DNA of 33,256 nt from Pseudomonadota bacterium (GTDB lineage: Bacteria > Desulfobacterota > Syntrophorhabdia > Syntrophorhabdales > Syntrophorhabdaceae). Both the position numbers and the translations under genes were made by a program. Every line of letters begins with the position of its first letter. Position 1 is the first letter of the stretch. A model generated the notes under the pieces. The model was not told the DNA's origin. It saw only the letters and a program-made list of their open reading frames with translations, and ran no database searches. Positions 7,084 through 15,536 of the stretch are shown here, in pieces. The DNA lies in assembly GCA_026388315.1 (NCBI GenBank), contig JAPLKA010000096.1, positions 1-33,256 of the forward strand, written 5' to 3'.

Positions 7084-7752
7084 ATGAACGCAGACAGCAA
7101 AGAAATCAACGTTGCTTCAAAAATATCCCTCAGGCGTCTTCAGACCCTTACGGACTGTATCTTTGCCCTGGCACTGATTCTGCTCGTCATTTTCATTGAA
7201 AAGCCAACGGAGGGTATGAAGCCCACCGAAGAAAATATAAAGAAGTATATTTTTGGCCAACTTGACACAGTAGCCGTATACATAATTACATTTCTGAATA
7301 TAGCCTTTTACTGGTTCTTTAACCACAACCAGAGTAAGCATTTCAGACGATCCGATGGCGTCCATATTTGGCTTACTTTGCTTACCCTCATGTTCGTGGG
7401 TCTCCTGCCTTACTCCAATGCCCTCAATGTTGTTTTTTATCAATCCTTTTCTGTCCACATTTTCTATAGCGCTATTGTCTTTGTTATTGGCTTGCTCTTC
7501 TGCATCGACTGGCTTTACGCGACACGGGATGACCGTCTTGTTGACCGCTCCATCAGCCCCGGTACTGTTGAGGAACTCATTGTGGAATCTCTTGTTCAGC
7601 CCGTTGCGGCGCTTCTATCTTTTGGCGGCGCCCTCATCAGTACTTTCTGGTGGGAAATGCCCTTTTTGATCGCCCCCTTTGCAATATTTGCAATAAGTAA
7701 ATTGTGGGAATGCAGAAGGACAAAACGGGCCAATACCATCCAATCTGAATAA
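7084..7752 (+). CDS. TMEM175/DUF1211-like membrane protein
   Basis: The protein has 222 residues and about five to six membrane segments. The first hydrophobic helix, RRLQTLTDCIFALALILLVI (17-36), follows the TMEM175 pattern in which R, then FSD, leads the pore-lining helix; here FSD has become LTD. FYWFFNHNQSKHF fits the conserved segment after the second helix. Bacterial members are tetrameric potassium channels lacking the usual selectivity filter. The degenerate FSD makes channel activity uncertain. The gene stands alone between two copies of a 35-bp repeat. ATG 7084 follows aaagga closely. Confidence 0.65.
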   Translation: MNADSKEINVASKISLRRLQTLTDCIFALALILLVIFIEKPTEGMKPTEENIKKYIFGQLDTVAVYIITFLNIAFYWFFNHNQSKHFRRSDGVHIWLTLLTLMFVGLLPYSNALNVVFYQSFSVHIFYSAIVFVIGLLFCIDWLYATRDDRLVDRSISPGTVEELIVESLVQPVAALLSFGGALISTFWWEMPFLIAPFAIFAISKLWECRRTKRANTIQSE

Positions 7753-8080
7753 GGTTAATGATGCAAAACATACATTTTATCTTCGATGTGGCAGATAAAA
7801 TTAAAAATATCAAGCATTTGAAGATATGGCAAAGAGTCCTGTCCCCGAACGGGGGAATAATAATGAGCTTGATAAAATGTCTTCAACTGTTAGCTGTTAA
7901 CTGTTCACTATTCCACAATCCGAAATCGGCAATCCGTACGGTTTAATCCTGCCGAAGGCGGGACAATCGCTACCAAATGTGTCATTGCAAGACCCCTTTT
8001 GCTTTTCCAAGGGGAACGTCAAACAGTTTCCTACTTTTTAAAAAACGCCCCGTCCCCTTGCTCCAATGGGGGTATAAAAC
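7753..8080. other. Intergenic stretch with the second repeat copy
   Basis: I see no convincing gene. It holds a small cccc-gaac-gggg hairpin near 7842-7855, the second copy of the 35-bp repeat at 7930-7964, and a cccctt/aaggggg-type stem near 7995-8015. A short open frame at 7758-7946 runs through the repeat and has no recognisable product. Confidence 0.5.
7930..7964. repeat. 35-bp direct repeat, copy 2
   Basis: Identical to 6797-6831. Unlike copy 1 it lacks the left arm of the 16-bp inverted repeat, so only the short inner hairpin can form here. Confidence 0.8.
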
Positions 8081-8456
8081 ATGAAAAAGAATAAACAGAT
8101 TGCAAAACAAAACACGTTTACAGAGTTTCTGCTCTACACTACGCCAAACGGCAAGGTTAAAGTGGAGATATTTTTGCGTGATGAAAATTTGTGGCTGACT
8201 CAAAAAAGAATGGCTGACCTTTTTGACGTTGGCATACCGGCGATAAACAAGCACCTCAAAAATATCTTTGAAAGCTGGGAGATACAGGAAGATTCAGTTA
8301 TTTCCATTTTGGAAATAACTGCCAAAGGTGGTGGCATTAGCCGAAAGCGAATATGAAAAGTACCGCGATATTCAAGACCGCGTAATTGAATCCGACTTTG
8401 ATCGCGAAGTGAAGAAATTGCTTAATTCAAAAAAGAAAAAATTACGACCTATTTAA
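8081..8456 (+). pseudogene. RhuM-family protein with a large internal deletion and frameshift
   Basis: The first part (8081 to about 8330) encodes the RhuM N-terminus, TEFLLYTTPNGKVKVEIFLR and NLWLTQKRMADLFDV and INKHLKNIFESWE. Intact proteins run beyond 300 residues. At about 8330 the frame shifts, and the frame from 8331 to 8456 encodes LAESEYEKYRDIQDR and ESDFDREVKKLL, which belongs to the C-terminal end of the same family. The roughly 190 residues between are gone. RhuM proteins occur in genomic islands and beside toxin-antitoxin or restriction genes; their role is unclear. The remaining open frame stops at 8356 after an unrelated tail, so the gene is dead or makes only a DNA-binding-like stub. 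Confidence 0.8.
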
Positions 8457-8562
8457 ACGAAGACACATTGGTCCAGCAAACAACCACCGATTACCAGGAG
8501 GTAGCTTTTTCCGGTTTCTTTTGCTTGTTTTGTTGAAAACCAAATAAACCAGAGAAACAGAT

Positions 8563-9450
8563 TTACAATCCCTGACCCGTTAAGATTTCCAATATCTCTA
8601 TATAACGTGCTCTGGTTTTTTGAGCAATCTCCGCCGGCAATTCCGGACCGGGATATTGTTTGTTCCAGTCAAGGGTGTTCAGATAATCCCTTACAATCTG
8701 CTTATCGTAACTGTCCTGGGGCGCTCCGGGCTTATAATGCTCCATAGACCAAAACCTTGAAGAATCAGGGGTGAGCATCTCGTCGATTATAATGATTTCT
8801 CCATTGAATACGCCGAATTCAAATTTGGTATCCGCAATGATAATACCCCTTTTCTCAGCAATAATGCATGCCTTTTCATAAATGCGTATGCTTAAATCCA
8901 TAAGTTTTGTGGCAAGTTCTTCGCCTGTTGAACGGACAAGTTGATCAAAGGTCACACTCATGTCGTGTCCTTCATCGGCCTTTGTAGTTGGGGTAAAAAC
9001 TGGCTTTTCCAGTTTCGAAGATTCAAGGAGACCACTCTTTAACTGGATGCCACAAATGTTTCCTGTTTCGCAATAATCCTTCCATCCGGAACCTGCAAGA
9101 TATCCCCTTACGACGCACTCCACGGGAATGACTTTAGTCTTTTTCACCAGCATGCTCCTGTCTTTCAGGAAGTCGCTGTATTGTCTCAGCGGCTCAGGGA
9201 ATTTCCCGGCATCAACTTCCAGCAAATGATTCTTTATGATGTCTTCCATCTGTTCGAACCAGAAGACGGAAAGTTTTGTTAATACCTTTCCTTTATCCGG
9301 GATACCGGTAGGCAATACAACATCAAAGGCTGATAGCCTGTCGGTAGCAACTATGAGGAGTTTATCGCCCAGGTCATAGACATCCCGGACCTTGCCGCGT
9401 TTTAGTTGCCCGATATCTGTAAGGTTTGTCTCTCGTAGCGCGTTGTTCAT
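8563..9450 (-). CDS. purC: SAICAR synthetase (phosphoribosylaminoimidazole-succinocarboxamide synthase)
   Basis: This enzyme joins CAIR and aspartate using ATP in step 8 of purine synthesis. The 295 residues contain KRGKVRDVYDLGDKLLIVAT near the N-terminus, PVECVVRGYLAGSGWKDY, KADEGHDMSV and DTKFEFGVFNGEIIIIDE with the metal-binding acidic residues. The length fits the long bacterial and yeast-type form. The frame is open upstream, but ATG at 9450 gives the family start (MNNALRE) and has a gaggag ribosome site; it lies seven bases after the stop of the flavin reductase-rubredoxin gene, so the two form an operon. No other pur gene is nearby. Confidence 0.95.
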   Translation of the reverse strand: MNNALRETNLTDIGQLKRGKVRDVYDLGDKLLIVATDRLSAFDVVLPTGIPDKGKVLTKLSVFWFEQMEDIIKNHLLEVDAGKFPEPLRQYSDFLKDRSMLVKKTKVIPVECVVRGYLAGSGWKDYCETGNICGIQLKSGLLESSKLEKPVFTPTTKADEGHDMSVTFDQLVRSTGEELATKLMDLSIRIYEKACIIAEKRGIIIADTKFEFGVFNGEIIIIDEMLTPDSSRFWSMEHYKPGAPQDSYDKQIVRDYLNTLDWNKQYPGPELPAEIAQKTRARYIEILEILTGQGL

Positions 9451-9457
9451 AGTATGA

Positions 9458-10150
9458 TTACTCCTCTTTATCAAACTCGCTTTTTGGCGCGCTGCATATA
9501 GGACATAACCAGTTATCCGGGAGTTCCTCGAACGGGGTGCCCGGTTTGATGCCCGAATCGGGGTCGCCATTTGCAGGGTCATACACATACCCGCATACTT
9601 TACATCTGTATTTACCGGCTGCAGGGGTCTTTTCCTTTGGTTCCTCTTCTTTGATATAGGTTGGCGCTGTCTTTGGAGACTTACCGCCTTTGACCTGGTG
9701 ATAGTATGCATACGTCATGGGCTCGGCATCGCTTAAGTTGTCACAATCAACAATCTTTCCTATAAAAACCGTATGAGTCCCCACATCGGTACTGCCCACA
9801 ACTTCACAATCCAGATATCCCACTGTATAATCAAGCACTATAGGCGATCCGGTGACGCCAATCCTGAATTTTACCTCTTTAAACTTGTCTATATCCCTGC
9901 CGGATTTAAAACCAAAGTTTCCAATCAGAGTCATGGGTGCTTCCTTTGACAGGATTGAGACAGAGAAAACCTTGCTTTCCTGAATATATTCATGTGTAAA
10001 ATTCTGTTTATTGATACTGATCGCCATCGTTGGCGGGTCAGAGGTAATCTGAAAGGCAGTGTTTGCAATCTGACCGTTTATGTTATCACCTCTTTTAGAG
10101 CTTATCACATATAGGCCGTAACATATTTTCTGGATAGCCTTTAAGTTCAT
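9458..10150 (-). CDS. Flavin reductase-rubredoxin fusion (high-molecular-weight rubredoxin type)
   Basis: Residues about 1-160 are a flavin reductase-like FMN domain ([42 protein letters not shown]). After a Lys/Glu/Pro linker (about 160-178) comes a complete rubredoxin: CKVCG at 183-187 and CPIC at 216-219 with [15 protein letters not shown]. The same fusion in Moorella, called Hrb, passes electrons from NAD(P)H to the flavodiiron protein FprA for nitric oxide or oxygen reduction. That role here is by homology; no FprA gene lies in the window. ATG 10150 follows gaggagg. It is the first gene of an operon with purC. Confidence 0.9.
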   Translation of the reverse strand: MNLKAIQKICYGLYVISSKRGDNINGQIANTAFQITSDPPTMAISINKQNFTHEYIQESKVFSVSILSKEAPMTLIGNFGFKSGRDIDKFKEVKFRIGVTGSPIVLDYTVGYLDCEVVGSTDVGTHTVFIGKIVDCDNLSDAEPMTYAYYHQVKGGKSPKTAPTYIKEEEPKEKTPAAGKYRCKVCGYVYDPANGDPDSGIKPGTPFEELPDNWLCPICSAPKSEFDKEE

Positions 10151-10277
10151 TCAGCTCCTCCTCTTCAATGTGTCTTTATTTGTTTTGCCGTCGTATTTGT
10201 GAAAAATACCAGCCAATTATAAACTATTTCATGTTAAAAGTGTATCTATTATACTGAAACCCTGATCCGGCTATACA

Positions 10278-10352
10278 GCTCACACAGTGAGCGAGAGGGG
10301 GAGGATCGGGCGGCTTGGCTGCTGGAGGGGGCGACCCCCTTACGGGGACAGG
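10278..10352. other. Cluster of three GC-rich hairpins between divergent genes
   Basis: GCTCAC-ACA-GTGAGC (10278-10292), GGGGG-CGA-CCCCC (about 10327-10339) and an element with GGC-GCAA-GCC inside outer G/C pairs (about 10344-10362) follow one another. The flanks are AT-rich. No coding frame explains it. It matches no riboswitch consensus I can recall. Confidence 0.4.
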
Positions 10353-10419
10353 CGCAAGCCCCAATAATAGATAATTTTAATTAGCAATCATCTGCCATCT
10401 GTAGTAACATTTTTATCTT

Positions 10420-11094
10420 ATGAAAATTCACCATTGCTTTATTCAGCGGAAAACTTCATGGAGGCTGACCTGGTTCGGTAAGCTGGTCGTGGGGCTGTTC
10501 TTACTGTTTCTGGTATTCCTGACCAGGAATTTCTGGTCAAATTGTGCCATATCATTTATAACAGCAAGGGATACGGCCCGCCAGGCAGATGCAATATTAA
10601 TTGAAGCATGGAAATATCCACATGGGTCACTCGTCAGGACTTCGCTGGACCTGCAATCACAAGGCATTGGCAAACACCTGTTTTTTGTGGAATATCTGCC
10701 TTCTCATGCAAGTTCAATGACCGACCTGGAGATTCCCTATTATTACCACGAGATGCTTGATCTCTATTTTAAAAGTGATGGTATTGACCCAAAAGCGGTG
10801 AAACGGATCCCTATGGAGCTTAAAGACCCTGTGACATGGAATACAGCCTTCGCTGTAATGGAGGCGCTCGCTGCTCAGGGATATCGTTCGATGATTCTTG
10901 TTTCCCCCTGGCATCACAGCAGGAGGAGTTGCGATGTCTACACAATTGCAGGAAAAAAGAAGGGGATCGAAGTTACCTGTAAACCTGTTGAAGGTGGTTT
11001 GAGGAAAGACAACTGGTGGAAATCACATGTAGGCATGAGTACGGTTCTGGGGGAGGTAGTGAAGCGAATTTATTACATTTTCAGGATTTCATGA
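10420..11094 (+). CDS. DUF218-like (YdcF/SanA/ElyC) membrane-anchored protein
   Basis: The 224-residue protein has one membrane helix (about 20-39) after a basic N-terminus, so the rest probably faces the periplasm. DAILIEAW replaces the first conserved strand of the family. LKDPVTWNTAFAVMEALAAQ and MILVSPWHHSRRSCDVYTIA correspond to the DUF218 E-x-T-x-N and HxxRA-like motifs. Members act in cell-envelope processes with unknown chemistry. The match is moderate because the first Gly-rich loop is altered. There is no clear ribosome site before ATG 10420 and no operon partner. Confidence 0.55.
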   Translation: MKIHHCFIQRKTSWRLTWFGKLVVGLFLLFLVFLTRNFWSNCAISFITARDTARQADAILIEAWKYPHGSLVRTSLDLQSQGIGKHLFFVEYLPSHASSMTDLEIPYYYHEMLDLYFKSDGIDPKAVKRIPMELKDPVTWNTAFAVMEALAAQGYRSMILVSPWHHSRRSCDVYTIAGKKKGIEVTCKPVEGGLRKDNWWKSHVGMSTVLGEVVKRIYYIFRIS

Positions 11095-11173
11095 GATCAA
11101 AACTTCAGCAGGCTGAGCATCCCGCCCGACGCAACTGCACAGTAACATTTTAACCCAAATCTGTCATTGGGAA

Positions 11174-11313
11174 GGTGTCGGGGTATCCCGGAGCAAACCG
11201 TCGTGAGGCAAGGAAGCTCGGTCTTTTGCGTATGCAAAAGTTCCGAAGCCGAACGCGAGTGAATGGAACCGCCGGAGCGGAATGAGCGTGTTTGCGAGGG
11301 ATTATACGACACC
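11174..11313. repeat. 140-bp noncoding element with imperfect terminal inverted repeats
   Basis: The ends ggtgtcggggtatccc (11174-11189) and gggattatacgacacc (11298-11313) are reverse complements at 12 of 16 positions, the outer seven being perfect. Inside, cttttgc (11223-11229) and gcaaaag (11234-11240) form a hairpin closed by GTAT, lengthened by cgg/ccg. No coding sequence is visible. It could be a miniature inverted-repeat element or a structured RNA. Confidence 0.5.
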
Positions 11314-11341
11314 GATAGTGATTCTAATGATAAATCCGGGT

Positions 11342-12205
11342 TTAATAGTATTCTTTTAACGTTTCCTGTACGGCGTTTTTCATCACTGTAAAATCTATGG
11401 CTTGTTTGACGAGTGGTTTCTCCTTGATTACGGGAATCCTCTCTTCTAAGGTAGGTCTGCTATTCCTGTAAATTACCCCGATGGGGATTCTGTCGCCCCA
11501 CTCAAGGGCCTTTTGAAATGCCTCTACCCTGTTTTCCGGATTATAGCCGGATTCAATCTTGTAAACCCTCTGGCCGTACCATTCATAGGTGTTTGTCTTA
11601 TTGAAGGTGACACAGGGTTGCAGTATATCCACCAGCGAAAATCCTTTGTGATTCACCGCTTCCTTGATAAGACCTTTTAAATGTTCGTGATCACCGACAT
11701 ACCCCCTTGCCGCAAAGCTGCAATCAAGGGCTATTGCAAAGGCCATCGGATTAAATTGCTCTGAAAGCACCCCGAAAGGCTGGTTTTTTGTTATCATGCC
11801 CTCCATGCTGGTGGGAGACGCTTGTCCTTTTGTGAGTCCGTATATCTGGTTATTATGGACAAAGCGTTTTACATTGATATTTCGCCTCATGGCATTGATG
11901 AGGTGGTTCCCCCCTTCGCCATAGCAATCCCCGTCACCGGCTTCAGCTACGATGAGGATCTCGTGGTTGACAAGGCTGATTCCTGTGGCAACCGGGAGAG
12001 ATCTTCCGTGGAGGCCATTAAAGGTATTGCATTTCAGGTAATGGGGAAATTTTCCGGATTGTCCTATACCGGAAACGATAATGAACTGATGCGGCTCAAT
12101 ACCCATTTCAACGAATGCCTCTTTAAAGGCCTTAAGAATTGAAAAATTGCCGCACCCCGGGCACCATGCCGGTGTTTGTCCTTTATAATCATCCAATGTG
12201 GGCAT
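11342..12205 (-). CDS. 2-oxoacid:ferredoxin oxidoreductase, beta (TPP-binding) subunit
   Basis: With the large subunit it decarboxylates a 2-oxoacid to an acyl-CoA and reduces ferredoxin, or runs the reverse reaction. The 287 residues show PAWCPGCGNF (Cys 15 and 18, cluster ligands), GDGDCYGEGGNHLINAMRRN (90-109, the TPP and Mg site) and NNQIYGLTKGQASPTS (118-133). The sequence sits closest to the KorB/2-oxoglutarate or broad 2-oxoacid group rather than pyruvate-specific forms; the substrate is not settled. ATG 12205 follows aggaga and overlaps the end of the large-subunit gene by 17 bases, which implies coupled translation and balanced subunits. No delta ferredoxin gene is present. Confidence 0.9.
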   Translation of the reverse strand: MPTLDDYKGQTPAWCPGCGNFSILKAFKEAFVEMGIEPHQFIIVSGIGQSGKFPHYLKCNTFNGLHGRSLPVATGISLVNHEILIVAEAGDGDCYGEGGNHLINAMRRNINVKRFVHNNQIYGLTKGQASPTSMEGMITKNQPFGVLSEQFNPMAFAIALDCSFAARGYVGDHEHLKGLIKEAVNHKGFSLVDILQPCVTFNKTNTYEWYGQRVYKIESGYNPENRVEAFQKALEWGDRIPIGVIYRNSRPTLEERIPVIKEKPLVKQAIDFTVMKNAVQETLKEYY

Positions 12206-13937
12206 TAAGTTCTCCTGTCAGCTCTTCCAGAAGGAAGGGTCTTCCGTCATACCGGTTGATTGCTGCATCAAATTCATAGCCTGTTTCAACCTTTAAAAGA
12301 CGTGCAAACTGGCCTGTAGCGTTCTGTTCGATACAGATTGTTTTTTGCGCATTGCGGAGGATTTCGAGAAAATTCATCCTTCCATTTTCCTTCTCCCGTC
12401 CGGGTAGGGGTATAGAGGAGGGCAGCGGATAGATTTCGCTGAAGTGGAGCATGGCGATATTTTTCGTTTTCGACAGCATATCTACTGCCTCTTTCATGAC
12501 CCCGTATGTGGAGCCCCAACCAACAATAACTATATCGGGCTCGCTGTTCCCATAAAAAAGCGGAGGGCCTATCTCATCTCTTATGAAGGATATTTTTTTA
12601 AAAAGCCTTTTATGCATCATTTTAATGCGTGTCTCTGCATCTTCGACGAGATGCCCCTCTTCATTGTGCTCGTCGCTGTCTGTTACGACAACGTGTTGTG
12701 ACTCACCAGGCACGCCGAAGGGTGAAACGCCATCGCCGGTATAGGCATGACGTTTGTATTCGTTCAGCCCGGCGAATGCATTGCCTCTCAGCCGATAATC
12801 ATTATAGATGAGCTTATCCGTATGAAGCCCATCCAATGTCCACTGGACATCCGAAAGATACTGGTCTGTGAGTATTAATGCCGGAATCTGGTATTTCTGG
12901 GAGAGTTCAAAGGCCTTGTTGGTAAGATTGAAGGCCTGTTCCGGTGTTCCCGGTGCGAATATAAGCCTTGGAAATTCACCGTGCCCGGCGTGGAGGGCAA
13001 ATAATAAGTCTGCCTGCTCGGTGCGGGTCGGAAGCCCCGTAGCAGGTCCCGGTCTCTGGGCAAGAGCTATAACAATGGGGGTTTCCGTTATTGCAGCAAG
13101 AGAAAGTCCTTCCACCATGAGGGCAAAGCCTCCCCCTGAGGAGCCTGTCATGGACCTCACGCCTGCATATGATGCGCCGAGCGCCATGTTGATAGCTGAA
13201 ATCTCATCTTCTGCCTGCTCGACAATGATCCCATATTCTTTGGCGTGAGCGGCCATGTAGAGCATGATGCCGGTGGACGGCGTCATGGGGTACGCTGAAT
13301 AGAATTTACACCCCGAAGCAATAGCGCCCAACCCTACCCCATCGTGAACACCCATGAGCATCTTTGCTGATGAGAGTGGTGATACGGCAAAGGAGCAACG
13401 AAGGCAATGCGTCTGGGCAAAATCCCTACCTGCAACGGCGGCTATTTCATTGATATTGAGAACTTTATCGCCCTTTTTCTTGAGTTCATCCTTCAGGATA
13501 TCGTGGAGCGGCTTGATGCTTAAACCAAGCATACCGAGGACTGCGCCCGTGGCAACAGTATTTGACATGATTCTGTCGCCGCCGCTTTCGTTGGCAAGCT
13601 GAACAAAAGGGATATCCAGAAAGCAGGGTTTTTCAAACTTCTCTTTAAGTGTTGATGAGTCATAGACAATTATTCCGGCATCAGACAATTCCCCTTCATG
13701 ACGTACGATGCTTTCTTTGTCGAGGGCAACGAGGATGTCTACCTTTATTCTGGATGCTGAAATCGGTCTATCCGACAACCTTATCTGATAGAAATTGTGT
13801 CCGCCCCTGACACGTGATTCATAGTCCTGATGAGAAAATACATAATACCCTGAACGTGAAAAGGCCTTTGCAAGGGCATCGCCGATCGTCTGTATGCCCT
13901 GTCCTGCCTCACCGCCGATTTTGATCGTATAGTCCAG
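12189..13937 (-). CDS. 2-oxoacid:ferredoxin oxidoreductase, fused gamma-alpha subunit, CTG start
   Basis: The N-terminal gamma domain (about 1-190) opens DYTIKIGGEAGQGIQTIGDA and continues FSHQDYESRVRGGHNFYQIR; the alpha domain follows with SAYPMTPSTGIMLYMAA, EQAEDEISAINMALGASYAG, TGSSGGGFALM and RPGPATGLPTRTEQADLLFA. The complete protein is 582 residues. An ATG/GTG/TTG rule would begin at TTG 13778 and lose 53 conserved residues, including the Gly-rich loop. In the same frame the only fitting start is CTG at 13937, six bases after a perfect AGGAGG; a stop lies just upstream. Homologues begin with Met at this very Asp-Tyr-Thr. The beta subunit gene overlaps the 3' end. Confidence 0.9.
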   Translation of the reverse strand: MDYTIKIGGEAGQGIQTIGDALAKAFSRSGYYVFSHQDYESRVRGGHNFYQIRLSDRPISASRIKVDILVALDKESIVRHEGELSDAGIIVYDSSTLKEKFEKPCFLDIPFVQLANESGGDRIMSNTVATGAVLGMLGLSIKPLHDILKDELKKKGDKVLNINEIAAVAGRDFAQTHCLRCSFAVSPLSSAKMLMGVHDGVGLGAIASGCKFYSAYPMTPSTGIMLYMAAHAKEYGIIVEQAEDEISAINMALGASYAGVRSMTGSSGGGFALMVEGLSLAAITETPIVIALAQRPGPATGLPTRTEQADLLFALHAGHGEFPRLIFAPGTPEQAFNLTNKAFELSQKYQIPALILTDQYLSDVQWTLDGLHTDKLIYNDYRLRGNAFAGLNEYKRHAYTGDGVSPFGVPGESQHVVVTDSDEHNEEGHLVEDAETRIKMMHKRLFKKISFIRDEIGPPLFYGNSEPDIVIVGWGSTYGVMKEAVDMLSKTKNIAMLHFSEIYPLPSSIPLPGREKENGRMNFLEILRNAQKTICIEQNATGQFARLLKVETGYEFDAAINRYDGRPFLLEELTGELNAHIG

Positions 13938-13949
13938 AAGGCGCCTCCT
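13935..13949 (-). promoter_or_regulatory. Ribosome binding site and CTG start of the gamma-alpha subunit
   Basis: On the minus strand AGGAGG (13949-13944) is followed by six bases and CTG (13937-13935). The next codons read Asp-Tyr-Thr-Ile-Lys. No ATG, GTG or TTG in frame lies between this site and the conserved gamma domain. Confidence 0.75.
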
Positions 13950-14062
13950 GTCTGTCCATTATACAATTGGGAAACTAAAAACATCAAGTTTTATGTGGAA
14001 TGAAGAGCATTCAATAATTGAAGACCGATTCAACGAAATCGATCTGAATCCCGCCAAGGGTT

Positions 14063-14092
14063 TTGACACGAAAGCGAATAAATATCTAAAAT
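14063..14092 (+). promoter_or_regulatory. Probable promoter of ampG
   Basis: TTGACA (14063-14068) and TAAAAT (14087-14092) are 18 bases apart, about 40 bases before the ampG start. It lies in the 200-base gap between divergent genes. Confidence 0.6.
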
Positions 14093-14133
14093 AATTGTGT
14101 CCCGATAAGACAATCTGGTAAACTGTCCACGCA

Positions 14134-15444
14134 ATGGACGCGAGCCAGGATCAAAAAAACTCAAAACTCAAAACCATGCCCTCGAACAACTCTATCGAGG
14201 GTCAGAACTCAAAACTTTCTTACTTTAAGATTTTCACCAGTCGCAACATCGCCGTTATGCTCATCCTGGGCTTTTCTTCAGGACTGCCCCTGCCACTGAC
14301 AGGTGGAACGCTGCAGGCGTGGCTTACCATGACAGGCGTTGATTTACGTACTATAGGTATTTTCTCACTCGTGGGGCTGCCCTATACACTGAAATTTCTC
14401 TGGTCTCCCCTTATGGACCGTTTTGCGCCTCCATGGCTTGGCCGGCGGCGCGGCTGGATGATCCTCACGCAAATATGCCTCCTCCTTGGCATTGCCATCA
14501 TGGGCCTTATTTCCCCTCAATATGCGCCTTTAATGCTTGCAGTCCTTGCAATGTGTGTTGCCTTTGTTTCTGCCTCCCAGGATATTGTTGTTGATGCTTA
14601 CAGGACTGACGTTCTTCGCGAGGCAGAAAGGGGCCTTGGGGCTGCCACATTTGTAACCGGTTACCGCATCGCAATGCTTGTTGCCGGGGCACTGGCGCTC
14701 ATCATGTCTGACCAGATAGGCTGGCAGAATACATATCTGATAATGGCGATGCTCATGGTGTTTGGCATGGCCGGAACTATCTTCGGGCAGGAGCCTGATA
14801 AAAAAGTAATGCCGCCGAAAAGCCTTGAAGAGGCGATATGGGGGCCACTCAAGGATTTTATTGCACGCCCTTCGGCCATGGCTATGCTCCTGCTTATTAT
14901 ACTGTACAAATTGGGTGATGCCTATGCGGGAACCATGACCACAACATTTTTATTGAGGGGTGTGGGCTTTTCAGCTACAGAAGTCGGTACGATTAACAAG
15001 GGCATGGGTCTTGTTGCAACCATCGTTGGGGCGCTGTTTGGTGGTACCCTCATGGTGAAGCTTGGCCTTTACCGTTCACTCATGGTCTTTGGAATGTTGC
15101 AGATGGTTTCCAATCTCACCTTTATGGTCCTTGCCTGGACAGGAAAAAATTATGGAGTGATGGTCTTTGCCGTGGCATTTGAGAATCTTTCCGGCGGTAT
15201 GGGGACAGCAGCTTTTGTGGCGCTTCTTATGGCCCTCTGCAACCAGCGTTACAGCGCTACCCAATTTGCATTATTATCATCCCTTTCGGCCCTCGGCAGG
15301 GTCTTTGTTTCCCCTACATCAGGGTATGTCATTGAATCAATAGGGTGGGCAATGTTTTTCCTCCTCACGACCTTCACCGCATTGCCTGGATTGTGGCTTT
15401 TGTGGCGTCTCAGAGATGCAATTGCCTCCCTCAAAAGAGACTGA
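14134..15444 (+). CDS. ampG: AmpG-type muropeptide permease (MFS)
   Basis: AmpG imports GlcNAc-anhydroMurNAc peptides from the periplasm for cell-wall recycling. The 436 residues contain about twelve membrane helices. LILGFSSGLPLPLTGGTLQA (43-62), GVDLRTIGIFSLVGLPY and KFLWSPLMDRF...GRRRGW (87-108) follow E. coli AmpG nearly word for word. The first 30 residues are polar and absent from E. coli AmpG, so a start downstream, for example Met 15 at 14176, is possible; no strong ribosome site marks either. It stands alone, without ampD or nagZ beside it, and has its own promoter at 14063-14092. Confidence 0.85.
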   Translation: MDASQDQKNSKLKTMPSNNSIEGQNSKLSYFKIFTSRNIAVMLILGFSSGLPLPLTGGTLQAWLTMTGVDLRTIGIFSLVGLPYTLKFLWSPLMDRFAPPWLGRRRGWMILTQICLLLGIAIMGLISPQYAPLMLAVLAMCVAFVSASQDIVVDAYRTDVLREAERGLGAATFVTGYRIAMLVAGALALIMSDQIGWQNTYLIMAMLMVFGMAGTIFGQEPDKKVMPPKSLEEAIWGPLKDFIARPSAMAMLLLIILYKLGDAYAGTMTTTFLLRGVGFSATEVGTINKGMGLVATIVGALFGGTLMVKLGLYRSLMVFGMLQMVSNLTFMVLAWTGKNYGVMVFAVAFENLSGGMGTAAFVALLMALCNQRYSATQFALLSSLSALGRVFVSPTSGYVIESIGWAMFFLLTTFTALPGLWLLWRLRDAIASLKRD

Positions 15445-15536
15445 TCATTCCGTATCTTTGTCGTTTTGCGAATCGTTCACTGTTTTTCTCAACATTTCCA
15501 TTGTCTAAAAGAAAGTCAGAATGGTATTATGTAAAT

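Noticed and set aside
7758-7946. A 62-codon gene after the TMEM175-like gene
   Set aside because: It crosses the 35-bp repeat, has no domain and no ribosome site.
8081-8356. An intact small RhuM-like gene
   Set aside because: The last residues are out of frame and the true C-terminal end of the family is found in the next frame.
10278-10362. A ZTP riboswitch serving purC
   Set aside because: Neither strand shows the conserved ZTP core, and the block lies beyond the flavin-rubredoxin gene rather than next to purC.
13781-13987. A 68-codon minus-strand frame upstream of the oxidoreductase large subunit
   Set aside because: The other frame there encodes the conserved gamma-domain N-terminus. 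This frame has no family features.
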